The notes under the pieces are model-generated. The model was not told the DNA's origin. It searched no databases and saw nothing but the letters and a program-made list of their open reading frames with translations. DNA of 8,313 nucleotides from Streptosporangiaceae bacterium (GTDB lineage: Bacteria; Actinomycetota; Actinomycetes; Streptosporangiales; Streptosporangiaceae). Position 1 is the first letter of the stretch, and the number at the start of each line of letters is the position of its first letter. A program made the position numbers and the translations under genes. The stretch spans positions 1-8,313 of the forward strand of contig JASHYW010000433.1 of NCBI GenBank assembly GCA_030042885.1, written 5' to 3'. Below are positions 1 to 6,434 of this stretch, one piece after another.

Positions 1-756
1 GACGACGGGCAACTGCCGCCTGGCCGCGTGCCGCACATAACGGAATCCCGACATGACGGTCAACGAAGAACCGAGGACGATCAGCGAGCGGGCGCGTTCG
101 ACCAGCGCGTAACAGGCCTCGACCCGCTGCGGTGGCACGTTCTCGCCGAAGAACACGACGTCCGGCTTGAGCACGCCCTGACACCAAGTGCAGTCGACGA
201 CCTGGAAGGAGTCCGTCACGTCGCCGGCCAGGACGGCATCGCCGTCAGGGTTGATCAAGGCCGCCGATCCCGCGTCCCAGCCGGGATTGGCGGCCGTGAG
301 CCGCCGGTCGAGGTCGCTGCGGGACGTCCGCTGGCCGCACGACAGGCAGATGACCCGGTGCAGGCTACCGTGGAGTTCGGTCACTCCGGACGCCCCTGCG
401 GCCTGGTGCAGGCCGTCCACGTTCTGGGTGATGATCCCGGCCAGCAGCCCACGGCGGTCCAGTTCGGCGACGGCGTGATGGCCGTGGTTGGGCAGGGCCC
501 GGGCGATGTGCCGCCAGCCGAGGTGGCTGCGCGCCCAGTACCTGCGCCTGGCGGCGGCGCTCCCGGTGAAGGCCTGGTACGTCATCGGAGTGGACCCCGA
601 GACCCGCCGGGCCAGGCCGGTCGGCCCACGGTAGTCCGGAATGCCCGATTCGGTGGACAACCCGGCTCCGCTCAGGATCACGACCTCCCCAGAGGCGACG
701 AGATCGGCGAGTATCCCGAACGATCCGGTGGTTCTCGTCTCCGCCAGCTGGGTCAC
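1..756 (-). CDS. Class II sirtuin, NAD-dependent protein deacylase (C-terminus cut by window edge)
   Basis: Sirtuins remove acyl groups from protein lysines using NAD+, giving nicotinamide and O-acyl-ADP-ribose in the cytoplasm. The 252 visible residues carry the family signatures in order: NAD-binding GAGLSTESGIPDYR (about 30-43, the class II/SIRT4-like form), QNVDGLH (111-117), catalytic His in ELHGS (His129), a four-cysteine zinc site (Cys137, Cys140, Cys189, Cys192), KPDVVFFGE (197-205) and the Rossmann GSSLTV (229-234). Full-length relatives are about 280-300 residues, so only some 30-50 C-terminal residues should lie beyond position 1. The start is GTG at 756, the only reasonable start before the NAD motif; a GGAG lies just 2 nt upstream and an AAGG about 12 nt upstream, so the ribosome site is poor. 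It lies 44 nt after the alpha/beta hydrolase on the same strand, so the two are probably co-transcribed. The family call is firm; the substrate is unknown. Confidence 0.93.
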   Translation of the reverse strand, partial: MTQLAETRTTGSFGILADLVASGEVVILSGAGLSTESGIPDYRGPTGLARRVSGSTPMTYQAFTGSAAARRRYWARSHLGWRHIARALPNHGHHAVAELDRRGLLAGIITQNVDGLHQAAGASGVTELHGSLHRVICLSCGQRTSRSDLDRRLTAANPGWDAGSAALINPDGDAVLAGDVTDSFQVVDCTWCQGVLKPDVVFFGENVPPQRVEACYALVERARSLIVLGSSLTVMSGFRYVRHAARRQLPVV

Positions 757-800
757 GACTCCATGGTGCCTTATGGTGCAAGCGGCCGGTCCGTGCCCGG

Positions 801-1670
801 CTAGGCCGCGGTCGTCGTGAGAGCGTGGGCCACGGTGGCGGCGGCTTGCTTGTCGAACACGATCGTGTAGTGGTTCACGTCCGGCACCAGCTGCGGCCGA
901 AGCTGCGGGACACGCTCCTGCCATGCCGCGATGACGTCGGGCTGCAGCAGCCCCGGCGGCGCGCCGAACATGCCGGCCGGAGCATACAGCAGCGGCGTGG
1001 GGCCGGTCAGCCGGGACAGGGCGTCCACGAACATCTTCTCCGCCAGCAGTTCGCGGCCGTCCGTGCGCACGGCGTCCTCGGCGGCCCGCGACCTGAGGCT
1101 GCCGGCTTCACCGATGAGGTCGTAACGGCAATATGCCTCGACGTCGGCGGTCCAGTGGCCGACCAGCGCCGGATGCGCTCGCCAGAAGTCCAGGTATGCC
1201 TCGGTGTCGGGGAAGGTTTGCTGCAGCCGGGCGATCGCCGGGCCCAAGGTGGCGTCGAGCACGGCGTCCAGGTCGGTGCCCTCCGGCACCGGCCGCGGCA
1301 GGCCGCCGTCGACCAGGACGAGCCGCCGCACCAGGTTCGGGTGGGCGTCGCGGGCGAGCAGGACGACAAAAGCCCCCATCGAATGCCCGGCGAGCACCGG
1401 CCGCCCGCCGAAATGCCGCAGCACCGCCGTCACGTCGGCGGCGTGCTGTTCCAGGCCGTATGGGCCGGGCAGGTGGCAGCTGTGGCCGCGACCGCGCAGG
1501 TCAGGAGCGGCGAGCGTCCAGCCGGGCGGCATCTGCCGCGCGACCGCCTGCCATGACATGCCGGAGCCCGTGATGCCATGCACGGCGACCGCCACCCGCT
1601 TGCCGGTGCCCCACAGCAGTACGCGCAGGTCTCCACCGTCGACTGGGACGTCAAGTTGCCGGAGTTCCAT
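801..1670 (-). CDS. Alpha/beta hydrolase
   Basis: This 289-residue protein has the alpha/beta hydrolase fold. An oxyanion-hole HGITGSG motif lies at 31-37, followed by DLRGRGHS at 57-64, the nucleophile elbow GHSMGA with Ser97, and a late catalytic His267 in DVNHY. The strand that normally precedes the catalytic acid reads PLLYAPAGMFG and has no acidic residue, so the acid is more likely Asp121 after LVLV; this is an inference. No signal peptide is seen, so it should be cytoplasmic. The ATG at 1670 is supported by a strong GGGGAGGG (plus-strand 1678-1685) about 7 nt upstream. It is the first gene of a probable two-gene minus-strand unit with the sirtuin and is divergent from the acyl-CoA synthetase. 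The family spans esterases, C-C hydrolases, haloperoxidase-like enzymes and thioesterases, so the substrate cannot be named. The neighbouring acyl-CoA synthetase makes an ester or thioester substrate plausible. Confidence 0.9.
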   Translation of the reverse strand: MELRQLDVPVDGGDLRVLLWGTGKRVAVAVHGITGSGMSWQAVARQMPPGWTLAAPDLRGRGHSCHLPGPYGLEQHAADVTAVLRHFGGRPVLAGHSMGAFVVLLARDAHPNLVRRLVLVDGGLPRPVPEGTDLDAVLDATLGPAIARLQQTFPDTEAYLDFWRAHPALVGHWTADVEAYCRYDLIGEAGSLRSRAAEDAVRTDGRELLAEKMFVDALSRLTGPTPLLYAPAGMFGAPPGLLQPDVIAAWQERVPQLRPQLVPDVNHYTIVFDKQAAATVAHALTTTAA

Positions 1671-1842
1671 ATTTTTACCCTCCCCGGTCGCCGCAGTTAT
1701 GCTTACGACCGCCCATATCCTATTATCCGCCGCCTTGATGAGTGCTTGATGTCAACTCGCGCAGAAAGATGACCGGCAAACCGTGCCATGCTGGACTGTG
1801 GCTGGAATGCCGGGTAAAACCAGGCTGGGAGGTAAGCGGGCC
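1671..1842. promoter_or_regulatory. Divergent promoter region between hydrolase and acyl-CoA synthetase
   Basis: This 172-bp gap separates two divergently read genes and must hold both promoters. It has AT-rich patches unlike the flanking genes, for example around 1695-1730. Reading the minus strand, a GATAAT-like -10 element falls near 1723-1728 and a TTGACA hexamer lies further upstream at about 1751-1756. Their spacing of about 22 nt is too long for a standard sigma-70 promoter, so I do not pair them with confidence. The part next to 1842 holds the synthetase ribosome site, GGGAGG at 1828-1833. Confidence 0.5.
1734..1751 (+). repeat. Direct repeat of CTTGATG, possible operator half-sites
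   Basis: CTTGATG occurs at 1734-1740 and again at 1745-1751, so the two copies repeat every 11 bp, about one helical turn. They lie in the middle of the divergent promoter region, where a shared regulator of the hydrolase/sirtuin unit and the acyl-CoA synthetase could bind. A 7-bp repeat can arise by chance, so the operator role is only a suggestion. Confidence 0.3.
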
Positions 1843-3489
1843 ATGTCTCGAGCACTGAGTTACTCGTCAGGAGAATCTGCGACGCCGCTGCTAGGCGACA
1901 CGATCAGCGGCAACTTCGACGCCACGGTCCTGGCGTTCGGGACCCGGGAGGCGCTGGTCGACCGGTCCGACCCAGCGACCGTACGCCGCTGGACCTATGC
2001 CCAGCTCACGACAGACGTCGACGCGCTCGCGCTCGGGCTGCTGGAAATGGGTATCGCGAAAGGCGACCGGATCGGCATCTGGGCACCGAACTGTGCGGAA
2101 TGGACGCTCACCCAGTACGCGACGGCCAAGATCGGCGCGATCTTGGTCAACATCAACCCGGCCTACCGCACCCGCGAACTCGAGTTCGTGCTCAACCAGT
2201 CGGGCACCAAGCTGCTCGTTTCGGCGGTGAAGCTGAAGACCTCTGACTACGCCGCGATGATTGCCGAGGTACGGCCGCGCTGCCCGGGCCTGGCGCACGT
2301 CGTGCTGATCGGCAGCCCCGACTGGCAGGCGCTGCTGGAAATCGGGCACCGGCAGGACCGTTCTGCGCTGGACAGCATTCAGCTGGACACCGACGAGCCC
2401 ATCAACATCCAGTACACCTCGGGTACCACAGGCTTCCCGAAGGGCGCGACGCTTTCACACCACAACATCCTCAACAATGGATTTTTGGTCGGCGAGCTGT
2501 GCAACTACACCGAAGCAGACCGGATCTGCATCCCGGTGCCGTTCTACCATTGCTTCGGCATGGTCATGGGCAACCTCGCCGCGACCAGCCACGGCGCGTG
2601 CATGGTCATCCCCGCGCTCAGTTTCGATCCGGTCGCTACCCTGGAAGCGGTGCAGGCCGAACGCTGTACCTCGCTGTACGGGGTGCCGACCATGTTCATC
2701 GCCGAGCTGTCCGCCCCTGGTTTCGCCGATTACGACCTTTCCAGCCTGCGCACCGGCATCATGGCGGGCTCGCCGTGCCCGGTCGAGGTGATGAAACAGG
2801 TCATCGAGCGGATGTCGATGCCCGAGGTGTCGATCTGCTACGGCATGACGGAAACATCACCGGTATCCACGCAAACCCGCATCGACGACTCGCTCGACCG
2901 TCGCGTGTCCACCGTCGGCCGGGTCGGGCCGCACCTGGAGGTGAAGGTCATCGACCCGAAGAAGGGTGTCACGGTGCCGCGGGGCACACCCGGTGAGCTG
3001 TGCACCCGGGGGTACTCGGTGATGCTCGGCTACTGGGAGCAGCCGGACAAGACGGCCGAGGCAATCGACGCCGCCGGCTGGATGCACACCGGCGACCTCG
3101 CCGTCATGGACGAAGACGGCTACCTGGCCATCACCGGGCGGATCAAGGACATGGTGATCCGCGGTGGCGAGAACGTCTACCCGCGGGAGATCGAGGAGTT
3201 CCTCTACACCCATCCCGACATCCTGGATGCTCAGGTCATCGGCGTTCCCGATGCCGTGTACGGCGAGGAGCTCATGGCCTGGATCCGCCTGCGGCCGGGC
3301 GCCCCGGCGCTGACCGCCGAGGACCTGCGGTCGTTCTGCTCCGGGCAGCTGGCGCATTACAAGATCCCCAGGTACGTGCTCATCGTCGAGGAGTTCCCGA
3401 TGACGGTTACCGGCAAGGTGCGCAAGGTGGAGATGCGGGAGCGGTCGGTCGAGATCCTCGGCCTCGATGCGGCGGCGCCTTCGGAGTAG
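1843..3489 (+). CDS. AMP-forming acyl-CoA synthetase (FadD/ACSF2-like)
   Basis: This 548-residue member of the adenylate-forming (ANL) superfamily activates a carboxylic acid, probably a medium- or long-chain fatty acid, with ATP to an acyl-AMP and then an acyl-CoA. The core motifs are all present: P-loop [11 protein letters not shown] (191-201), YGMTETSP (333-340), HTGD (415-418), the hinge region [15 protein letters not shown] (433-447) with its conserved Arg/Lys, and the C-terminal catalytic lysine in TVTGKVRK (Lys525). Length is normal and nothing is missing. I chose ATG 1843 because GGGAGG lies 10 nt upstream; the frame stays open to 1783, but that would add 20 residues without a ribosome site. 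The [12 protein letters not shown] and [11 protein letters not shown] stretches resemble the ACSF2/YngI branch. It is divergent from the hydrolase/sirtuin pair. Lys525 is in the position that protein acetyltransferases and sirtuins modify in related enzymes. Substrate chain length is not known. Confidence 0.94.
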   Translation: MSRALSYSSGESATPLLGDTISGNFDATVLAFGTREALVDRSDPATVRRWTYAQLTTDVDALALGLLEMGIAKGDRIGIWAPNCAEWTLTQYATAKIGAILVNINPAYRTRELEFVLNQSGTKLLVSAVKLKTSDYAAMIAEVRPRCPGLAHVVLIGSPDWQALLEIGHRQDRSALDSIQLDTDEPINIQYTSGTTGFPKGATLSHHNILNNGFLVGELCNYTEADRICIPVPFYHCFGMVMGNLAATSHGACMVIPALSFDPVATLEAVQAERCTSLYGVPTMFIAELSAPGFADYDLSSLRTGIMAGSPCPVEVMKQVIERMSMPEVSICYGMTETSPVSTQTRIDDSLDRRVSTVGRVGPHLEVKVIDPKKGVTVPRGTPGELCTRGYSVMLGYWEQPDKTAEAIDAAGWMHTGDLAVMDEDGYLAITGRIKDMVIRGGENVYPREIEEFLYTHPDILDAQVIGVPDAVYGEELMAWIRLRPGAPALTAEDLRSFCSGQLAHYKIPRYVLIVEEFPMTVTGKVRKVEMRERSVEILGLDAAAPSE

Positions 3490-3897
3490 ACCTGCCGCGT
3501 CATCGTGGCGCTGCGCCGCCAGGCCCAGGAAGATGCCCCGGCCCGGTGTTTCGGCCAGCCGCGGAGAGCCCGCGATCAACCCGGGCGTCGCCGCCCCTGG
3601 TCGCGTCGTAGCGCTCGCCTCGCGGTCATAATCAAGCACGATCGCACCCTATGGGCCCCCTATGCCCCCCACGGCCGAACATCCGGCGGACGAAGCAGCA
3701 CATCACGGCCAAGTTGTGATCTGCAGCCGCTCCGCTTATCGGGCGAAAAGCGCACCGTGGTCGTGTGAGTTGATAATCGCTAACTTCACGACATAGACGT
3801 CAATAAATGATTGTATTGGATGAAATCGGAGCCAGCGCATGATCGAACAGCTTTGGTAGCCAACCCCGCCGGGGAGCGGGGTTGTAGGGGTGCGGAG
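3490..3897. other. Non-coding stretch with possible terminator and AT-rich promoter zone
   Basis: I find no convincing gene in these 408 bp; the open frames have no recognisable motif and no ribosome site. About 80 nt after the synthetase stop an imperfect stem-loop can form (cgcga at 3571-3575 with tcgcg at 3601-3605, inner gggcg/cgccc at 3583-3587/3592-3596). It could be a weak, U-tract-less terminator. A CCCTATG repeat lies at about 3648-3664. From about 3765 to 3835 the DNA is clearly richer in A/T than its surroundings and includes GATAAT at 3772-3777, a reasonable -10 element for the membrane-protein gene. No matching -35 element is obvious. Confidence 0.45.
3861..3884 (+). repeat. Perfect stem-loop just upstream of the membrane-protein gene
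   Basis: CAACCCCGC (3861-3869) and GCGGGGTTG (3876-3884) are perfect 9-bp inverted copies around a 6-nt loop, giving a very stable hairpin. It ends 1 nt before the AGGGG ribosome site (3886-3890) and 13 nt before the chosen ATG at 3898. It has no T-tract after it, so it is more likely a 5'-UTR structure affecting translation or mRNA stability than an intrinsic terminator, though a terminator cannot be excluded. Confidence 0.5.
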
Positions 3898-4875
3898 ATG
3901 GGCGAGCAGCAATACAGCCGCCGCCTCGAGCCATCGTGGCCGACGGTCGCGGCGACGACGTTCCGGCTGTGGCTGCAAAGACGCAATGGGAGAGGCAGGC
4001 GGCTGGCATCCCGGCGGAAGCGCGGAGTGCTCGTGCTGAGCGCCATCGCCGCCATGGCCCTGGGGGCGCTGGTGACGCTGGCCTTCACCGGGTATGAAAC
4101 CCAGTCTCCGGCCGCGCGGCCGAGCGACGCGGCCCAGAGCACCGTATCGTCGAGTCAGCTGCAGATCGCCCAGGCGAACCGGCAGCAGGCGGCAGCCTGG
4201 GTCGCGACTCAGGTGCTCCCCGGCACCGACATCGAATGTGACACCCTGATGTGCGCCGCCCTGCAGGCCGCCGGGGTATCGGCGGGCAACCTGCTCGTGA
4301 TGCAGACTACGACGCAAGATCCGCTGGGTGTCAGTGTGGTCGTCGCGACGTCGGCGGTGCGGAACCAGTTCGGCTCTCGCCTGGCTTCGGTCTACGCTCC
4401 GCTGCTCATGGCTCAATTCGGGACCGGCCCCGAGCGGATCGAGATCCGTTACATCGCGCCCGACGGAACCGCTAGCTTCGAGAAGTCGCTCGCCCCCGAT
4501 CGCGCTGCCCGGATAGCCGCGGGTGAACAGCTTCTGACCAACAAGCGTGTCCAGGAATCGGCCGCCGCCCGCAACGCGCTCCTGACCGGCAACGTCGATC
4601 CGCGCCTGCTGATAACGCTTCCAGCACTTGCCCACGAAATTCCGGTGCGCTTGGTAACCTTCGATGACTCGTCGCCAGGTGCGGCGGTCCCGCTGCGCGG
4701 TGCTGAACTCAGCGCCTCCGCCCCCGCTGGCTTGTCGGCGATACTGGCGTTCCTGGCCGCCCAGCAAGCCGAATACAAACCCTCGCTATTCAAGAAAGTC
4801 GAGCTTGCTGACGGTCACTGGATCGTCATCGTACAGTACGACGCCCCGGGGTGGATGGGGTTCAAAGGCCCCTGA
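3898..4875 (+). CDS. Unrecognised single-pass membrane protein with extracytoplasmic domain
   Basis: I do not recognise a named domain in this 325-residue protein. Its cytoplasmic N-terminus (1-42) is very rich in Arg. A single hydrophobic segment at about 43-64 follows the basic stretch RRKR, so by the positive-inside rule the C-terminal 260 residues face outside. The first outside part (65-100) is Ala/Ser/Gln-rich and probably a linker. A CX4C pair (Cys114, Cys119) could form a disulfide, and regions at about 125-190 and 235-315 alternate like a beta/alpha fold. The ATG at 3898 is chosen for AGGGG 7 nt upstream; the frame is open to a TTG at 3811 and an ATG at 3820, neither with a ribosome site. 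The gene is 53 nt upstream of the DUF4397 gene on the same strand, so both are probably in one surface-protein operon. Its third-position GC appears lower than in the genes after 6,000. Function unknown. Confidence 0.8.
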   Translation: MGEQQYSRRLEPSWPTVAATTFRLWLQRRNGRGRRLASRRKRGVLVLSAIAAMALGALVTLAFTGYETQSPAARPSDAAQSTVSSSQLQIAQANRQQAAAWVATQVLPGTDIECDTLMCAALQAAGVSAGNLLVMQTTTQDPLGVSVVVATSAVRNQFGSRLASVYAPLLMAQFGTGPERIEIRYIAPDGTASFEKSLAPDRAARIAAGEQLLTNKRVQESAAARNALLTGNVDPRLLITLPALAHEIPVRLVTFDDSSPGAAVPLRGAELSASAPAGLSAILAFLAAQQAEYKPSLFKKVELADGHWIVIVQYDAPGWMGFKGP

Positions 4876-4903
4876 CTGCCTAAAAAGGCCCCTAACTGCC
4901 TAA
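4864..4903 (+). repeat. 20-bp tandem duplication across the stop codon
   Basis: Positions 4864-4883 and 4884-4903 are adjacent 20-bp copies (AAAGGCCCCT[G/A]ACTGCCTAA) that differ at one base only, G4874 against A4894. The first copy contains the end of the membrane-protein gene and its TGA stop. The second lies wholly in the intergenic gap. This looks like a replication-slippage duplication that left the reading frame unaffected. Confidence 0.85.
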
Positions 4904-4928
4904 AGCGGGGTTTGAGGGAGGGGTCCAC

Positions 4929-5804
4929 ATGAAGCTTCCGAGAATAACCAGGCGATTGGTCATGCTGTTGGCCGCGTCGGCCCTGCTGCTCGGTCTTCCC
5001 GCCGCCGCGACCGCGTACGCGTCCTCCGCCACCGCGGGCACGGGCTGGATCAGGCTGGCGCACCTGTCCCCGAACACGCCCCCCGTCGACGTGTACCTGT
5101 ACTCGTTCGGCAATTCCAATGCGCAGATCGTGCTGCATCATGTTGCCTACGGAACGGTCTCACCGTATGAGCCGGTCACCGCGGGGGACTACAGCGTGGC
5201 CATGCGCGCCGCCGGCGCATCCCCGACGAGCCAGCCCGTCCTGTCGACCAGCGTCACCATCCAGGCCAATCACGCCTACACGGTGGCGGGAATGGGACCC
5301 GAATCGGGCCTGCGGCTTCAGGTCCTGAACGATGACCTGACCACGCCGGTCGGGCAATCCCTGGTGAGGGTGATCCAGGCGTCACTGAAGCAGCACGTGG
5401 TCAGCGTGAGCTTCGGCTCAACGGTCATCGTGAGCCAGCTGTCGTTCGCCTCGGTGAGCCCGTACCAGGCCGTGTTGCCGGGCACCAGGACCGTGACCGT
5501 GACCGCTAGCGGCGCGAGCGCGCACTCGAGCGTCACGCTCGCCGCCGGGACCGTCCACACGCTGGTCGTTCTCGACGGGGCCAATGGTCTCGAGATTGTC
5601 AACCTGGAGGACGCGTCGGGCAGCGGCAAGCCGCCGACGGGGGGTGTCTCGACCGGGTTCGGCGGCACCGCGCCGCGAGGGCCGGGCTCGCCGGTGCCGT
5701 GGCTCGCTGTCATCGGAGCCGGGTCGCTGCTCGCCCTGACCGGCGGGCTGAGGATGCGCCGTGACGGGCTGCGGCCTCGCCGTCGGCTGCGCACTGGGAT
5801 CTGA
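4929..5804 (+). CDS. Secreted DUF4397 domain protein with C-terminal membrane anchor
   Basis: This 291-residue protein starts with a signal peptide (basic KLPRITRRL, hydrophobic core about 11-28, probable cleavage near AYA-SS at 31/32). It then holds two related beta-rich repeats, about 38-135 and 145-225. The first begins IRLAHLSPNTPPVDVYL, the classical DUF4397 opening, and both contain a VSPY...PG unit. A Gly/Thr/Pro-rich linker (about 230-255) leads to a hydrophobic segment (257-274) and a tail rich in Arg, an arrangement like a cell-wall sorting signal. There is no clear LPXTG-type motif; the nearest is the glycine-rich STGFGGTAP stretch at 241-249. DUF4397 proteins are extracytoplasmic and of unknown function. 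The ATG has GGGAGGGG 5-6 nt upstream. It lies downstream of the unknown membrane protein and 3 nt before what looks like a broken sortase gene, a partner often found with this family in actinomycetes as I recall it. Confidence 0.88.
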   Translation: MKLPRITRRLVMLLAASALLLGLPAAATAYASSATAGTGWIRLAHLSPNTPPVDVYLYSFGNSNAQIVLHHVAYGTVSPYEPVTAGDYSVAMRAAGASPTSQPVLSTSVTIQANHAYTVAGMGPESGLRLQVLNDDLTTPVGQSLVRVIQASLKQHVVSVSFGSTVIVSQLSFASVSPYQAVLPGTRTVTVTASGASAHSSVTLAAGTVHTLVVLDGANGLEIVNLEDASGSGKPPTGGVSTGFGGTAPRGPGSPVPWLAVIGAGSLLALTGGLRMRRDGLRPRRRLRTGI

Positions 5805-5818
5805 AGAATGCCGACTCG

Positions 5819-5855
5819 CAGGCCGGCCGCACTGCTCTCGCTCGCGGCCGGCCTG
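5819..5855 (+). repeat. Perfect 12-bp inverted repeat
   Basis: CAGGCCGGCCGC (5819-5830) and GCGGCCGGCCTG (5844-5855) are perfect inverted copies around a 13-nt loop, within the start of the sortase-like remnant. In RNA this would be a very stable hairpin downstream of the DUF4397 gene and could act as a transcript end or stabiliser. High GC makes chance inverted repeats more likely, but 12 perfect pairs is long. Confidence 0.55.
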
Positions 5856-5909
5856 GTCGTGATCGCTGGCGGGACGGCCGGTCGATGAGCTCACCGGCAT
5901 CGACGGGGT

Positions 5910-5931
5910 GCTGCCTCCCCGGGGCGGCAGC
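5910..5931 (+). repeat. Near-perfect 22-bp palindrome
   Basis: The two 11-nt halves (gctgcctcccc and ggggcggcagc) are inverted copies with one mismatch, T5916 against C5925, centred at 5920/5921. Having no spacer it resembles a protein-binding palindrome or a cruciform site more than a terminator. It lies in the gap before the GNAT gene, about 60 bp upstream of that gene's candidate promoter. Confidence 0.4.
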
Positions 5932-5993
5932 CGCTGAGCTCGCGGTCGGCCCCGGTCGGCCTGATCGCGGACCCAGGGCGGACAGGTGGTGAC

Positions 5994-5999
5994 TATCCT
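5994..5999 (+). promoter_or_regulatory. Possible -10 element for the GNAT gene
   Basis: TATCCT fits the actinobacterial TAnnnT -10 pattern and would give a leader of roughly 28-30 nt before the ATG at 6035. No recognisable -35 hexamer lies 17-18 bp upstream, which is common in high-GC actinomycetes. Supported by position and hexamer only. Confidence 0.3.
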
Positions 6000-6034
6000 G
6001 AGGCGCGGATGGCCCAACGGCCCCGGGAGGAGTC

Positions 6035-6340
6035 ATGGATCTGCAGGTCGCCGACAATCCGGACCAGGAGCGGTTTGAGATCCGGGCGGACGGCGAGCTT
6101 GCCGGGTTCGCCCAGTACGACCTGAAGGACGGCGTCATCGCGTTCCTGCACACCGAGACCGATCGCCGGTTCCGCGGCCAGGGCCTCGCCGGGCACCTCA
6201 TCCAGGCCAGCCTCGACGCGGCCAGGGAACGGCACCTGGCGGTGCTGCCCTACTGCTCGTTCGTGCGCAGGTGGATCACCGAACATCCCTCGTACGCGGA
6301 CCTGGTCCCGCCCGACCAGCGCAGCCATTTCAGCATGTGA
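6035..6340 (+). CDS. Small GNAT-fold N-acetyltransferase (CG-type, Acetyltransf_CG)
   Basis: This 101-residue protein belongs to the short GNAT subfamily in which only the acetyl-CoA-binding half of the fold is kept. The pattern FLHTETDRRFRGQGLAGHLI (37-56) contains the pyrophosphate-binding RGQGLAG loop (47-53), followed by helix AARERHLAVLPYCSFVRRWI and HPSYADLV near the end. About 90-110 residues is normal for the family, so it is complete. ATG 6035 has a strong GGGAGGAG 3 nt upstream. The family (bacterial YjdJ-like proteins and human NATD1) has no well-defined substrate. It sits alone between the broken sortase region and the sigma-factor gene on the same strand, 94 nt from the latter, so a shared transcript is possible but not shown. 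It should not be equated with the larger GNAT enzymes that acylate acyl-CoA synthetases. Confidence 0.9.
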   Translation: MDLQVADNPDQERFEIRADGELAGFAQYDLKDGVIAFLHTETDRRFRGQGLAGHLIQASLDAARERHLAVLPYCSFVRRWITEHPSYADLVPPDQRSHFSM

Positions 6341-6434
6341 CCCGCACTCATCGCGGCACCGATGAGTTTGGCCGCCGAGTTCCGTTTCACGGTTGAGGAT
6401 CGGCGACCGGCCGATACTGCACGAGAGGCTGTCC

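Larger units (their letters stand above)
5808..5978 (+). pseudogene. Possible sortase remnant (N-terminal part, with in-frame stop)
   Basis: ATG 5808 is 3 nt after the DUF4397 stop and could be translationally coupled. It reads only 26 residues, basic MPTRRP followed by a hydrophobic helix (ALLSLAAGLVVIAGGT), and stops at TGA 5886-5888. The same frame stays open after the stop and passes through a Pro/Arg/Ser-rich stretch ending SSRSAPVGLIADPG (5937-5978). The order N-terminal anchor, Pro/Arg linker, then the start of a core domain is that of class F sortases. None of the catalytic sortase motifs (His, TLxTC Cys, Arg) follow, as sequence of another kind begins before the next gene. The position right after a DUF4397 gene supports the reading. 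The alternative is that the 26-residue ORF is a genuine small membrane peptide or is not expressed at all. The sortase call rests on layout and weak similarity only. Confidence 0.4.

Noticed and set aside
28..804. 258-codon plus-strand open frame with an ATG-like start region
   Set aside because: It runs opposite the sirtuin, has Arg/Gly/Pro/Ala-rich low-information sequence, and no ribosome site; it is a GC-rich antisense shadow.
1751..1756. Minus-strand TTGACA as a consensus -35 for the hydrolase
   Set aside because: The nearest -10-like hexamer (GATAAT) is about 22 bp away instead of 16-19, so the pair is not a standard promoter.
3571..3605. Imperfect stem-loop after the acyl-CoA synthetase as a firm terminator
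   Set aside because: Only two 5-bp stems separated by mismatches and no T-tract; noted in the gap entry but too weak for its own call.
2857..3639. 260-codon minus-strand open frame opposite the acyl-CoA synthetase
   Set aside because: The synthetase is unmistakable on the plus strand; the antisense product has no recognisable motif.
3505..3768. 87-codon plus-strand frame in the gap after the acyl-CoA synthetase
   Set aside because: No ribosome site, composition like a frame-shadow, and no family resemblance; I leave the gap as non-coding.
3736..4767. 343-codon minus-strand open frame opposite the membrane-protein gene
   Set aside because: The plus-strand reading has a ribosome site, a clear membrane segment and operon context. 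The minus-strand product is Arg/Gly/His-rich with no motif or start signal.
5885..5992. 35-codon frame whose ATG overlaps the stop of the sortase-like ORF (ATGA)
   Set aside because: The overlap looks like translational coupling, but the product is low-complexity Pro/Gly/Arg/Ala with no ribosome site or motif.
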